From Fortiea contorta PCC 7126 (GTDB taxonomy: Bacteria; Cyanobacteriota; Cyanobacteriia; Cyanobacteriales; Nostocaceae): 64,000 nt of DNA. The stretch is from assembly GCF_000332295.1 (NCBI RefSeq), contig NZ_KB235930.1, positions 4,677,895 through 4,741,894 on the forward strand, written 5' to 3'. This document shows, in pieces, positions 54,859 through 62,956 of the stretch (position 1 is the first letter of the stretch; each line of letters starts with the position of its first letter). The translations under genes and the position numbers were made by a program. Below the pieces are notes generated by a model, which was not told the DNA's origin, did no database searches, and saw nothing but the letters and a program-made list of their open reading frames with translations.

Positions 54859-56637
54859 CTAGCGATTATCTAACGTAAAAGAACTGCTGCCAATTCGTGA
54901 GGAGTCTTTGACTTTGGCAGTTACTTCCCACTTTCCACTCATACCCAAATAGGTATTGACTTTAAAACGACCAGATTGAGTATCAGGTTTTACTTCCACA
55001 TCAGTAGACATGGGAGAGGAATTCTTCATTGGCATGGCGACGCTAACTTCTAAACCCTCAACTTTTACAGGCTTCTTGGTTTTAGAATCTTGGACTTCTA
55101 GAACCAGTTGATTATCACCAGATACTGCTTTGCCTTGCGGGCTGACTAACTTTATTTGGGTGTTATCCTCTACAGCATTACTTAAGGAAGCAACTGGTTG
55201 ACCAGAATCATCAACAGCCGCCACCAAGGTATTTTCAGTCAGTCTTTCCTGTCCCGAAGTGATGACCAAATCGCCGGGTTGCAAACCGCTAGTTACCTCT
55301 GTGCGATCGCCGTTTGTTAAACCTGTAGTGATAAATTTGCGTTTAGCTGATTTACCTGCTAAAACCCATACAGCTTGCTTACCTTCAGATTCAGTCAGTG
55401 CTGCTTGGAAAACCGACAGAGCGTTTGGCTTATGGGCTGTAATAATTTGCATTTCCACAGCCTGTCCTGCCAAAATCTGCCCACCAAGATTGTCTACCAC
55501 TGCCTCAACTGTAACTGTACGGGTGTCCTCCCCAGCTTTGGGAAAAATGCTTGTAACCCTACCTTTGATGGTTTTAGTGGAGTTGCCAATTATCCGCGCC
55601 ACAATTGGCGAACCAATTTCTACACCTGCTAGGTTTTGCTGGGCAACATTTGCTTGGAGGCGAACTTTGCTATATTCTCCAATTTTGAGAATCCCGATAC
55701 CAGGTTGTACTACTACACCAGGATCTGCCATGCGCTCCTGTACAATACCTGTAATCGGGGATGTAATAACTTTGTAACTCTCAATGACTTTGAGACGCTG
55801 AATTTTTACTTTAGCCTGTGCTACCTGAGCTTGGGCTTTAACTATCTGGGCTTGCATCCGTTCTAATTTAACTTTTGCAGCACCCAGACCCGCCTTGGCT
55901 GATGTTGCCTCGCTTTTTTGTCTGTCAAAGTCATTACGGGCGATCGCCCCGGAATTTAATAAAACCTGCTCAGTTCGCTGTACTCTTGTCTCTAAATAAG
56001 TAGACTCGGCTGCCATTCGCTGTATTTCTTGACGTTGCTCATCTAGTTCTTTTCTGCTAGCTTGTTCGTCAGCTTTGGCAGCCTGCATTTCCGTTGTTGC
56101 TTCCTCTACCTCATCAGAAAGTTCCGTCGCAGTTAACCGGGCCAGTACTTGTCCTGCTCTTACTTTACTTCCTGGGTAGGCAGAGTATTCAGTCAACTGC
56201 CCACCCACTCGTGGATATACAGTCACTTCCAGGTAAGGACGCACTGTCCCCGTATAACGCACACTTGCCTCCATTAAACCAGGCTGGATGGACTCGACCT
56301 TGACCGGGGTGGGATTAGAAGAGCCGTCTACCCGCATCATGTCTTCCATCGACATCCCTTTCATATCTTCCATCCCAGCCATAGAAGAAGAGGGTTTGAA
56401 CTGCTTGGTTATTATTGAGATACCACCGATTAGCGCTGCAAGAAATACAAGTGTAATGACCGTTTTGACGGATAAAATGGACTTTTTGTTCGGCTTAATT
56501 TCAACCAAGTTAGCATTGTCATGATTACTGACTTGATCGGGTGTTTCTACCTCAACGGGGGAAAGGTCAGAAAGAGGAGTTTGTTCGTTTTCTGCTTTGA
56601 TGCGAGAGTTTTTATCCTCGTCAGTAATTCCAGACAT
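54859..56637 (-). CDS. RND efflux membrane-fusion protein with Met-rich and YtkA-like parts
   Basis: 592 residues. The acidic cytoplasmic N-terminus is followed by a membrane anchor (~55-77). Then comes a Met-rich stretch (MAGMEDMKGMSMEDMM, ~86-101) like copper/silver-binding segments. The HlyD-type body follows: VYPRVGGQLTEYSAYPGSKVRAGQVLARL lipoyl half, a long coiled hairpin (AAKADEQASRKELDEQ), ITSPITGIVQERMADPG and beta-barrel domains. The C-terminal ~100 residues (IKLVSPQGKAV, LEVQDSKTKKPVKVEGLEVSVAMPMK) match YtkA-like domains, as in the separate lipoprotein at 57412. It starts immediately after the merR stop, so the operon is tight. Confidence 0.87.
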   Translation of the reverse strand: MSGITDEDKNSRIKAENEQTPLSDLSPVEVETPDQVSNHDNANLVEIKPNKKSILSVKTVITLVFLAALIGGISIITKQFKPSSSMAGMEDMKGMSMEDMMRVDGSSNPTPVKVESIQPGLMEASVRYTGTVRPYLEVTVYPRVGGQLTEYSAYPGSKVRAGQVLARLTATELSDEVEEATTEMQAAKADEQASRKELDEQRQEIQRMAAESTYLETRVQRTEQVLLNSGAIARNDFDRQKSEATSAKAGLGAAKVKLERMQAQIVKAQAQVAQAKVKIQRLKVIESYKVITSPITGIVQERMADPGVVVQPGIGILKIGEYSKVRLQANVAQQNLAGVEIGSPIVARIIGNSTKTIKGRVTSIFPKAGEDTRTVTVEAVVDNLGGQILAGQAVEMQIITAHKPNALSVFQAALTESEGKQAVWVLAGKSAKRKFITTGLTNGDRTEVTSGLQPGDLVITSGQERLTENTLVAAVDDSGQPVASLSNAVEDNTQIKLVSPQGKAVSGDNQLVLEVQDSKTKKPVKVEGLEVSVAMPMKNSSPMSTDVEVKPDTQSGRFKVNTYLGMSGKWEVTAKVKDSSRIGSSSFTLDNR

Positions 56638-57129
56638 TTACTCTCCTCGCAGGTTATGAACAGGTATATCCCGACAAGCAACTTCCTCAATCATGCTACA
56701 AAGCTCTTTGCTGCATGGGTCGTCCAAGGGTCGGCTTGACCAGCTTTCTTGATATGCTTCTAGCTCCTCCTTCAGCGCCTTCATGCGATAAATCTGCTCC
56801 TCAAGATCAGCTATTTTCTTTTTCAGTAAGCCTCTAACCAGTGGACAAGCAGGGCTACCGTCAGAGCGAACACCAACTATTTGTTGAATTTCACTGAGGG
56901 AAAACTGTAAAGATTGAGCTTTTTTGATGAATTGCAGTCGCTTGATTGCTTCGTCATCGTAATAACGGTAGCCATTTTCACTTCTTTCAACTGGTGTTAG
57001 CAATCCTAAGCTTTCGTAATACCGAATTGTTCCCACTGCCACATCGGTTTGCTTTGCTAGCTCACCAATTTTCAGTAGTTTTTTTGGGGATAATGCTTCA
57101 CAACAAGCTTGTTCCACTACAGCAACCAT
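56638..57129 (-). CDS. MerR-family metal-responsive regulator
   Basis: 163 residues. The DNA-binding domain at ~19-60 contains KIGELAKQTDVAVGTIRYYESLGLLTPVERSENGYRYYDDE. A long dimer helix follows, with Cys95 in SPACPLVRG and a terminal cluster Cys139, Cys144 and Cys152, candidates for metal ligands with N-terminal Cys9 and Cys10. It probably controls this operon and neighbours through the TTGACT-N20 promoters found at four places here. The exact metal is not readable from sequence; Cu/Ag or Zn/Cd are both possible. Confidence 0.85.
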   Translation of the reverse strand: MVAVVEQACCEALSPKKLLKIGELAKQTDVAVGTIRYYESLGLLTPVERSENGYRYYDDEAIKRLQFIKKAQSLQFSLSEIQQIVGVRSDGSPACPLVRGLLKKKIADLEEQIYRMKALKEELEAYQESWSSRPLDDPCSKELCSMIEEVACRDIPVHNLRGE

Positions 57130-57162
57130 AGTTTTTTATTTCTACCACTATGTATTGCTCCA

Positions 57163-57194
57163 ACCTTAGAGTCTATAGTCAACTGTAGAGTCAA
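57163..57194 (-). promoter_or_regulatory. MerR-type promoter 1 (merR-MFP-RND operon)
   Basis: On the minus strand TTGACT (57189-57194), a 20-bp spacer with a dyad-like centre (CTACAGTTGACTATAGACTC), then TAAGGT (57163-57168). Overlong 19-20 bp spacers are the mark of MerR-regulated promoters, which need the protein to untwist the DNA. Confidence 0.65.
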
Positions 57195-57411
57195 CCCCCA
57201 GAGTCAGAATTTGTGTAAATTTTTCTAACGAAATTTTGGACTGCTGACGAATTGTTATGTGTGTTAACTACGATAGTAGGCTTGAAACCAGATTTTACTT
57301 ATAAATGTGCCTTGAACCTATCGAGACGGAATTTTCGTAGGGCGATGGAAGAGTCAAAAATTTATACCTAATAGTTTCTACAAATATGGATTTTTAGAAA
57401 CTTTAGCTCAA

Positions 57412-57903
57412 CTACTTAACGGCTACATTAAAGACAGCGTTGGCAGTCGGCTGGATATCTTTAAGGTTTACCTTTAGTTGCCAGTTACCACCATAAGGTA
57501 GACTGCTTTGAATTTCAAACATACCGGGTGAAGATGCTGACTTGACTTGTGTTTTTGCAGTTCCTACTCCTTGCATCCCCATTGCCTTCATTTCTTGCTC
57601 AGACATAACCATTTCAACCGCTACATTTTTGACAGCTAAAGGCTTACCACTCTTGGCATCTGTAACATTCAGCATTAAAGTACTTTTTCCAGTTTTGAGG
57701 GGTGTCGCTTCCGTATTTAGAGTCATGCGAGCTTCTCCCGTTTGGGTATTAGGTTCAATCACCTGCCCGCCTGTCGTGGTTTTTGAGGAAGAGACAGCCG
57801 GATTATTACCTGAATTATCTACCTGTTGTCCATTACTACAGGCCCCTAAAGAAATTACTCCCGTGCTTCCTAGAACGATTAAGAGCCACTTGAAAGATTT
57901 CAT
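57412..57903 (-). CDS. Lipoprotein with YtkA-like domain
   Basis: 163 residues from the ATG at 57903. Signal peptide with lipobox ending in Cys22 (SLGAC). After a Ser/Thr-rich linker, the C-terminal ~95 residues (KSTLMLNVTDAKSGKPLAVKNVAVEMVMSEQEMKAMGM, PGMFEIQSSLPYGGNWQLKVNLKD) form a YtkA-like immunoglobulin-type domain with a Met-rich loop (MVMSEQEMKAMGMQG). The same domain ends the fusion protein of the adjacent operon. It may bind copper or silver ions. It is driven by its own MerR-type promoter at 57969-58000. Confidence 0.75.
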   Translation of the reverse strand: MKSFKWLLIVLGSTGVISLGACSNGQQVDNSGNNPAVSSSKTTTGGQVIEPNTQTGEARMTLNTEATPLKTGKSTLMLNVTDAKSGKPLAVKNVAVEMVMSEQEMKAMGMQGVGTAKTQVKSASSPGMFEIQSSLPYGGNWQLKVNLKDIQPTANAVFNVAVK

Positions 57904-57968
57904 GCTATTTATTTCCTCACAGGCGGTAACGATCAATTTGAGAATACTTAAATAAGTAAATTAGAGCA

Positions 57969-58000
57969 ATGTTAAACCCTCAAGTCGGCTGTAGAGTCAA
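57969..58000 (-). promoter_or_regulatory. MerR-type promoter 2 (57412 lipoprotein)
   Basis: TTGACT (57995-58000), 20-bp spacer beginning CTACAG, then TAACAT (57969-57974). Its upstream DNA (57981-58087) is ~85% identical by eye to that of promoter 3. Confidence 0.6.
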
Positions 58001-58127
58001 GTAGATATGGGCAAGAATTTTACTTAATATTTCTTTGCAATATCTCTGGATAGCACTGTTACCTTAAGCATTATTAAGTGCAAATCAGGTTTTTGCCACA
58101 TAACTGTCGCGGCCATATCATCAATCA

Positions 58128-58154
58128 CAATCATTTACAGTTTGTAAATGATTG
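58128..58154 (-). terminator. Hairpin downstream of the 58179 gene
   Basis: A perfect 12-bp stem (CAATCATTTACA pairing with TGTAAATGATTG) with a 3-nt loop, 25 bp after the stop of the minus-strand gene. There is no long T run, so termination is uncertain. Confidence 0.5.
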
Positions 58155-58178
58155 ATGTCTAAAACTAACTGCTGATGG

Positions 58179-58529
58179 TTACTTGACTCCTGTACGGCAT
58201 CGTTGCATAGCTTGGAGTCTTAGCATAGTCGCCCCCCCAGTTGGTCTAGCTGGGGGTATTTGACAGCCTCCTGTATTGGATTGTGCGCTGTCTTCTCTGA
58301 CCCTGGATTGTATTGGGTTTTGCGGAATATTTTTATAACACTCTTGCAGGGCTTGCATTCTTTGCAAAGTAGCTCCGCCAGTTGGTCTGGCTGGAGGAAT
58401 TGATTCACAGACTTGTTTGTTAGATGCATTTTGCTGTCCATAGGCGGTGGAACCTAAAGATATATTAAGCAAGGCTATACCTACGGGAAGTGCTAGGAAA
58501 GATGCAGTGCGGATAATAAACATTTTCAT
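58179..58529 (-). CDS. Small secreted protein with duplicated Cys-IPPARPTGGAT motif
   Basis: 116 residues. Signal peptide with hydrophobic core FLALPVGIALLNISL. The mature part contains two copies of C-x1-3-IPPARPTGGAT-x2-R-x-QA-L/M-Q-x-C: Cys41 to Cys64 and Cys89 to Cys111. Four cysteines and two identical cores suggest a tandem disulfide- or metal-binding module. I know no named family. It has a MerR-type promoter of its own (58584-58615), so a role in metal or redox stress in the periplasm is inferred. Confidence 0.65.
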   Translation of the reverse strand: MKMFIIRTASFLALPVGIALLNISLGSTAYGQQNASNKQVCESIPPARPTGGATLQRMQALQECYKNIPQNPIQSRVREDSAQSNTGGCQIPPARPTGGATMLRLQAMQRCRTGVK

Positions 58530-58583
58530 AGAAATAACACCTCAAAAACTAGTAACTTTTGTTACGGAAGTAACTGTAGAATT

Positions 58584-58615
58584 ATGCTAAACCTTTGAGT
58601 CGGCTGTAGAGTCAA
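58584..58615 (-). promoter_or_regulatory. MerR-type promoter 3 (58179 gene)
   Basis: TTGACT (58610-58615), 20-bp spacer starting CTACAG, then TAGCAT (58584-58589). The region 58597-58703 is a copy of 57981-58087, so the promoter was duplicated. Confidence 0.6.
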
Positions 58616-58730
58616 GTAGATATAAGCGAGAATTTCTCTTAATATTTCATTGCAATATCTTTGGATAGCACTGTCACTTTAATTATCATTAAGTGCAAGT
58701 CAAAGAATAAATTCAGAAAATAAAAAAGGG

Positions 58731-58762
58731 TTGACTCTATAGTTAGCTAGAGGCTTCAGAAT
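58731..58762 (+). promoter_or_regulatory. MerR-type promoter 4 (thioredoxin-like gene)
   Basis: TTGACT (58731-58736), 20-bp spacer starting CTATAG, then CAGAAT (58757-58762), 30 bp before the start codon at 58793. Confidence 0.55.
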
Positions 58763-58792
58763 GAATGAGTAAAAAGAATTTTGGTGGACATC

Positions 58793-59044
58793 ATGACAAA
58801 ACGTCAAGTTGAGATTTTTACTGCTGATTGTCCTCTTTGCGATGAAACAGTTCAATTGGTGCAAGAATTGACTTGCCCTAATTGTGAAGTATCAGTCTAT
58901 AACCTGCGACAAGAGCAGGAGAAAGCCCAGCAGTATGGAGTGAATGCAGTGCCTGCGATCGCCATCAATGGGAGACTGGTTGTGACTGGCAAACCTAGTC
59001 GAGAGCAACTCCAAGCTGCTGGTGTAGGTCAGCCCCTGAGTTGA
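58793..59044 (+). CDS. Thioredoxin-like protein with two Cys pairs
   Basis: 83 residues from the ATG at 58793. It has the thioredoxin-fold pattern VEIFTADCPLCDETV (CPLC pair) and QYGVNAVPAIAINGRLVVTG (cis-Pro), plus a second pair in LTCPNCEVSVYNL. No signal peptide. Small proteins of this type are found in metal- and redox-stress loci and are also called glutaredoxin-like. It is led by a MerR-type promoter. Whether it works as a reductase or a metal chaperone is not clear. Confidence 0.75.
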   Translation: MTKRQVEIFTADCPLCDETVQLVQELTCPNCEVSVYNLRQEQEKAQQYGVNAVPAIAINGRLVVTGKPSREQLQAAGVGQPLS

Positions 59045-59165
59045 AATAGTTCAAACAGAAGGTAAATAAGCCCAAAGACCTTCAATTTGCAAAAAACTAA
59101 CTAAATCTATTGTAGGGTGGGCATCTCACCCGCCCTAATTATGCAACTGAAAGGCACATTAACTT

Positions 59166-59276
59166 ATGAACCGTAAATCTGTTTTATGGATGGTTTTGTT
59201 GATCCTCTTGGTAGGATTGATTGTCGTAACACCAACTTTGTCACGAGTTAGAACACACAAATTGTCCAGATCATGA
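59166..59276 (+). CDS. Possible single-helix membrane protein (36 residues)
   Basis: ATG at 59166 to TGA at 59274-59276. Product begins MNRKSVLWMVLLILLVG and ends with a basic tail (RVRTHKLSRS). One membrane helix with a positive flank is typical of small exported or membrane peptides. It is 27 bp before the next gene on the same strand. No homologue is known to me. Confidence 0.45.
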   Translation: MNRKSVLWMVLLILLVGLIVVTPTLSRVRTHKLSRS

Positions 59277-59303
59277 TGGGTAGCATAATAAAATAGCGGT
59301 GAG

Positions 59304-59774
59304 ATGAGAAGGTTACTAGCTAATTGGGTAGTATGGATTCTGGCTGCACCAGAAACGAATTTGTTTTTGTTTTCTTTCCTGCTTCATTTTATTTATGAAG
59401 TCTGGCAGTCACCTTATTTTGACTTTTATAAAATGCCTTCTTTAGCAGATAAAGTCAACTACATTACTCATTGCACAGTAGGAGATGGAATTATTACAGT
59501 TATCTGTTACTGGCTCATCAGCTGGTGGTGCAGACGCCACTGGATTCTCAGACCAACATGGAAGCTAACTATACTCTTTACTGGCTTAGGATGGCTTTAC
59601 ACATTCAGTTCAGAAATTTATCGAGTACATATCGCCAAACTTTACGGTGTTTCAGCCTTAGCTGTACCAGGTGTCGGGATTAGCTGGTTACCCTTACTAC
59701 AATGGGTAATTTTGCCGCCTTTGGTGCTATCTTTTGCTCGACGGCATATGCTGGGTTATCGAAATAGCTCATAA
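59304..59774 (+). CDS. Conserved integral membrane protein
   Basis: 156 residues with about four membrane helices (FLFSFLLHFIYEVW, ITVICYWLISWW, LTILFTGLGWLYTF, WVILPPLVLSFARR). Hydrophilic loops carry PYFDFYKMPSLADKVNYITHCTVGDG. I do not recognise a named family. It lies in a metal-resistance neighbourhood and is followed by a MerR regulator 72 bp later. It starts with ATG at 59304 (RBS-like gtgagatgag upstream). Confidence 0.65.
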   Translation: MRRLLANWVVWILAAPETNLFLFSFLLHFIYEVWQSPYFDFYKMPSLADKVNYITHCTVGDGIITVICYWLISWWCRRHWILRPTWKLTILFTGLGWLYTFSSEIYRVHIAKLYGVSALAVPGVGISWLPLLQWVILPPLVLSFARRHMLGYRNSS

Positions 59775-59846
59775 TGTTGGTTTTTATCAAAATACGTATA
59801 AAAAATTCAGGATAAACAACAATCAAATCAAATTTGGGAGTGTAGT

Positions 59847-60257
59847 ATGTTAACCCACGATAAAAAGCTGCTTTTAATTGGTCAGGTAACAGCTTTAAGC
59901 GGAGTTCCTATCAGGACAATTCGCTATTATGAAAGTCTAGGTTTACTCAATTCTTCTGGGAGAACAGAGGGTGGCTTCCGACAATTTTCGTTAGATGTGC
60001 TTACCCGTTTAGCATTTATTAAACGGGCGCAAAATCTTGGTCTTAGTCTTGAAGAGATCAGAGACATTCTTAATATATATGATGAGGGAAAGCTGCCTTG
60101 TGGTGAAGTTAAACAAAAGCTGGAAGATAAGGTAAATGAAATTGAGTGCCAGATTGAAGAGCTATTAGCTTTAAGAGATGAACTAACAGGTTTACTCTCA
60201 GGTTGGGATAATTTTACAGGTAAACGAAAGGATACGATATGTCCCATCATTCAGTAA
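59847..60257 (+). CDS. Second MerR-family regulator
   Basis: 136 residues. The DNA-binding part LLIGQVTALSGVPIRTIRYYESLGLLNSSGRTEGGFRQF leads to a dimer helix and three cysteines at 85 (KLPCGEV), 101 and 132 (KDTICPIIQ). The CPIIQ tail with the C85 pair resembles heavy-metal sensors that use two to three Cys ligands. It is shorter than the first MerR of the window (163 residues). It could bind the TTGACT-N20 promoters or separate sites. It is followed by methyltransferase and MFS genes. Confidence 0.85.
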   Translation: MLTHDKKLLLIGQVTALSGVPIRTIRYYESLGLLNSSGRTEGGFRQFSLDVLTRLAFIKRAQNLGLSLEEIRDILNIYDEGKLPCGEVKQKLEDKVNEIECQIEELLALRDELTGLLSGWDNFTGKRKDTICPIIQ

Positions 60258-60368
60258 GTAATCAAAAACATTAGAGCAATGCTGATACCTTGATGCTCGC
60301 ACACGCTACTATGAAGTCGTTGTACTTAAGTATGTATTTTTGCTTATGAAAGAATCTAGAGTTTCCGT

Positions 60369-60995
60369 ATGACCGAAACCAAAGTTCGCAAACAGTATGA
60401 TCGGTTGGCAGCAATATATGACCAACGCTGGAGCAATTACGTTGCTAATACTTTGTCATTTCTCAAAAGCTGGGCACAGATATCTCCATCAGATGTTGTG
60501 CTGGATATTGCTTGTGGGACAGGGGAGTTTGAGCGGCTGATTCTAACTGAACAACCGACGCAGCAGATGGTCGGAGTAGACATTTCAGACAAGATGCTAC
60601 TTGTGGCTAAACAAAAATTTTGTGACTATCCTAATGTCTCGTTTTACAACGCATCAGTCTTAGCATTACCCTTTGCAAGTAACAGTTTCGATGTGGTCGT
60701 ATCTGCTAGTTCGTTTCACTATTTTGATGACCCTGACGCTGCATTAGCAGAAATGAAAAGGGTTCTGAAGCCTGATGGTAAATTAGTGATTTTGGATTGG
60801 TGCAGAGATTATTTATTGTGTCAAATATGCGATATTATTCTGAAAGTTTTTGATCCAGCATACAAGCAGTGTTATTCCCAAGCTGAATTTCATGAGCTAC
60901 TTACATCCGCAGGTTTTAACATTTGTCACGCAACTAAGGTTCGTTTTGGCTTGATATGGGGATTGATGGTAGCAACAGTAACAGCTAGTCGCTGA
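60369..60995 (+). CDS. Class I SAM-dependent methyltransferase
   Basis: 208 residues. Motif I VVLDIACGTGEFERLIL, the acidic strand-2 residue in MVGVDISDKML, VVVSASSFHYFDDP and LKPDGKLVILDWCRDY place it in the UbiE/Methyltransf_11 group. The product and substrate are not readable. The extra cysteines of ArsM-type arsenite methyltransferases are not present as a set. It lies between a MerR regulator and an MFS transporter, so detoxification of a small molecule is a possibility but inferred. Confidence 0.75.
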   Translation: MTETKVRKQYDRLAAIYDQRWSNYVANTLSFLKSWAQISPSDVVLDIACGTGEFERLILTEQPTQQMVGVDISDKMLLVAKQKFCDYPNVSFYNASVLALPFASNSFDVVVSASSFHYFDDPDAALAEMKRVLKPDGKLVILDWCRDYLLCQICDIILKVFDPAYKQCYSQAEFHELLTSAGFNICHATKVRFGLIWGLMVATVTASR

Positions 60996-61166
60996 ATCAA
61001 AAGTTTTTCTAGTTTGAGAACGATTGCTTGTAAACTGTTGCGTTTTTAATTTAGGGTAATGCCAGAAAAGCTGAGACCTTGTGCCGTTAATACTCGCTGT
61101 TAGATGATTGTAGAAATCATGCTGAAAACTGTTTTGAGCTAAATCAGTATTAACCTTCTATCTACA

Positions 61167-62339
61167 ATGACAAATATCAAAAGCCTTTCTAAAACCCCTG
61201 CTTTCAAGTTCGTAATTTTACTCGGCTTTGTTAGCTTATGTGCTGATGCAACCTACGAAGGGGCGCGTAGCATCACGGGAGCTTATCTTGGAGTTTTGGG
61301 TGCTAGCGGTACTGTGGTGGGGCTAGTAGCTGGTTTAGGGGAGTTAATTGGCTATGGTTTTCGCCTAGTTATCGGTTATCTCAGCGACCAAACCCGAAAA
61401 TACTGGGGAATCACTACATTCGGTTATTTTGTTAATACAGCAGTTGTGCCGCTTTTAGCTTTAGCAGGACGTTGGGAAGTTGCAGCAGCTTTGATGATTG
61501 CTGAACGCACAGGCAAAGCGATTCGCACCCCACCGCGAGATGTGCTACTTTCCCATGCTGCTAGTCAAGTTGGCAGGGGTTTTGGTTTTGGCTTGCATGA
61601 AGCAATGGATCAAACAGGTGCTGTGATGGGGCCATTGGCTGTAGCGGCGGTGCTTTATTTGCAAGGAGGGTATCGGGGTGGCTTTGCGATTTTGATTGTG
61701 CCAGCAGTCTTAGGGTTAATTGTGCTTTTGATCGGACAACGGCTTTACCCAAATCCCCGTGATTTTGAAGTAGACACAGCAACACTCAAAGGAGAGGGAT
61801 TACCGCGAGTCTTTTGGATTTATCTTAGTGCAGTAGCCTTAGTTGCTGCGGGGTACGCAGATTTCCCTTTAATTGCCTACCACTTACAGAAAGGAGCGAT
61901 CGCTTCCTCTAATACGATTCCTTTATTTTATGCGGTAGCTATGGGAGTTGACGCTATAGCTGCACTAATATTTGGGCGTTTGTTTGACCGCAGGGGGATT
62001 TCTATTCTCATTGTTGCGGTTTTGATATCATGCTTGTTTCCTCCATTGGCTTTTTCAGGAAACAGTAACCTTGCCCTTTTGGGAATGATTTTATGGGGTG
62101 TAGGGATGGGGGCACAAGAATCAATTATGAAAGCTGCGGTTGCAGGGATGGTGCCAATAGACAAACGCGCTTCCGCTTATGGAATTTTCAGCGCAGGCTA
62201 TGGCTTATCCTGGTTTTTAGGTAGCGCCTTAATGGGAATTCTTTATGATCGCTCTGTTGGCTCCTTGGTTGTCTTTTCAGTCGTTATCCAAGTTGCAGCA
62301 ATTCCCATTTTTTGGCAAGTAAGAAGGCACAACATTTAA
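61167..62339 (+). CDS. MFS transporter
   Basis: 390 residues with ~12 membrane helices. The GYLSDQTRKYW loop between helices 2 and 3 and RTPPRDVLLSHAASQVGRGFGFGLHEAMDQTGAVMGP are typical of a small MFS subfamily (YfkF-like/multidrug type); GFGLHEAMDQ is its strongest mark. Substrate unknown. It follows the methyltransferase gene by 171 bp and may be regulated with it. Confidence 0.8.
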   Translation: MTNIKSLSKTPAFKFVILLGFVSLCADATYEGARSITGAYLGVLGASGTVVGLVAGLGELIGYGFRLVIGYLSDQTRKYWGITTFGYFVNTAVVPLLALAGRWEVAAALMIAERTGKAIRTPPRDVLLSHAASQVGRGFGFGLHEAMDQTGAVMGPLAVAAVLYLQGGYRGGFAILIVPAVLGLIVLLIGQRLYPNPRDFEVDTATLKGEGLPRVFWIYLSAVALVAAGYADFPLIAYHLQKGAIASSNTIPLFYAVAMGVDAIAALIFGRLFDRRGISILIVAVLISCLFPPLAFSGNSNLALLGMILWGVGMGAQESIMKAAVAGMVPIDKRASAYGIFSAGYGLSWFLGSALMGILYDRSVGSLVVFSVVIQVAAIPIFWQVRRHNI

Positions 62340-62412
62340 GACTAGTTAGAGAGGCTTAAGCTCTTGGAGTGTTGGGGTAAAAGTAGCCAAAGGTAAAGTT
62401 TATTGTTACCTC

Positions 62413-62934
62413 CTACTGGACTTCTACCACACCACGAAACATATTCATCCCACAGGTAAATTGATATTGACCTGGTTTAGGAGGTGTAAATTCAATGGGA
62501 GTGACGTGATTGAGAGCTAAATCTTGAGCAATGTGAAAATCAGGTAGTAAAACTTTCTCCAAACAGCTACTGGGGTCGCGGCGAAAGAAATTTAGCCGTA
62601 CAGGTTGACCAGATTTTACAATTACACGAGAAGGTTCATAGCCTCCATCTACATTAATTGTTAGCTCTTGTATTCCTTGATCAATATTAGCTTTTATAGC
62701 TTTGTTTTTACTGAATAGAAACCACCACAGTTCTAATCCAATTAATCCTAAACCGCCCAAAGTAACGCCGACTTTTAATGCTAGTGGTTGTTCAATGCGG
62801 CGAAATTGACTAGTTTGTTCTGATGAATGTGTTGGCATTTCGGTTGGCATTTGTGCTGTTGCTACGCTTGATGCTGTACCAAACAGAAGTCCTAGCCCTG
62901 CGATGCTCCCAAAAATCTTACTTTTGTTGAACAT
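62413..62934 (-). CDS. Membrane-anchored cupredoxin-domain protein
   Basis: 173 residues. The N-terminus has a signal-like segment and a second membrane helix (LALKVGVTLGGLGLIGLELWWFLF, ~51-74), then a cupredoxin domain (ELTINVDGGYEPSRVIVKSGQPVRLNFFRRD, QYQFTCGMNMFRG). Possible copper ligands are Cys124, His134, Cys161, Met163 and Met165. It lies 22 bp downstream of the P-type ATPase gene on the same strand, so the two form an operon for copper or silver export or delivery. Confidence 0.85.
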   Translation of the reverse strand: MFNKSKIFGSIAGLGLLFGTASSVATAQMPTEMPTHSSEQTSQFRRIEQPLALKVGVTLGGLGLIGLELWWFLFSKNKAIKANIDQGIQELTINVDGGYEPSRVIVKSGQPVRLNFFRRDPSSCLEKVLLPDFHIAQDLALNHVTPIEFTPPKPGQYQFTCGMNMFRGVVEVQ

Positions 62935-62956
62935 TTGTTAAATTCCTCCACAATTA

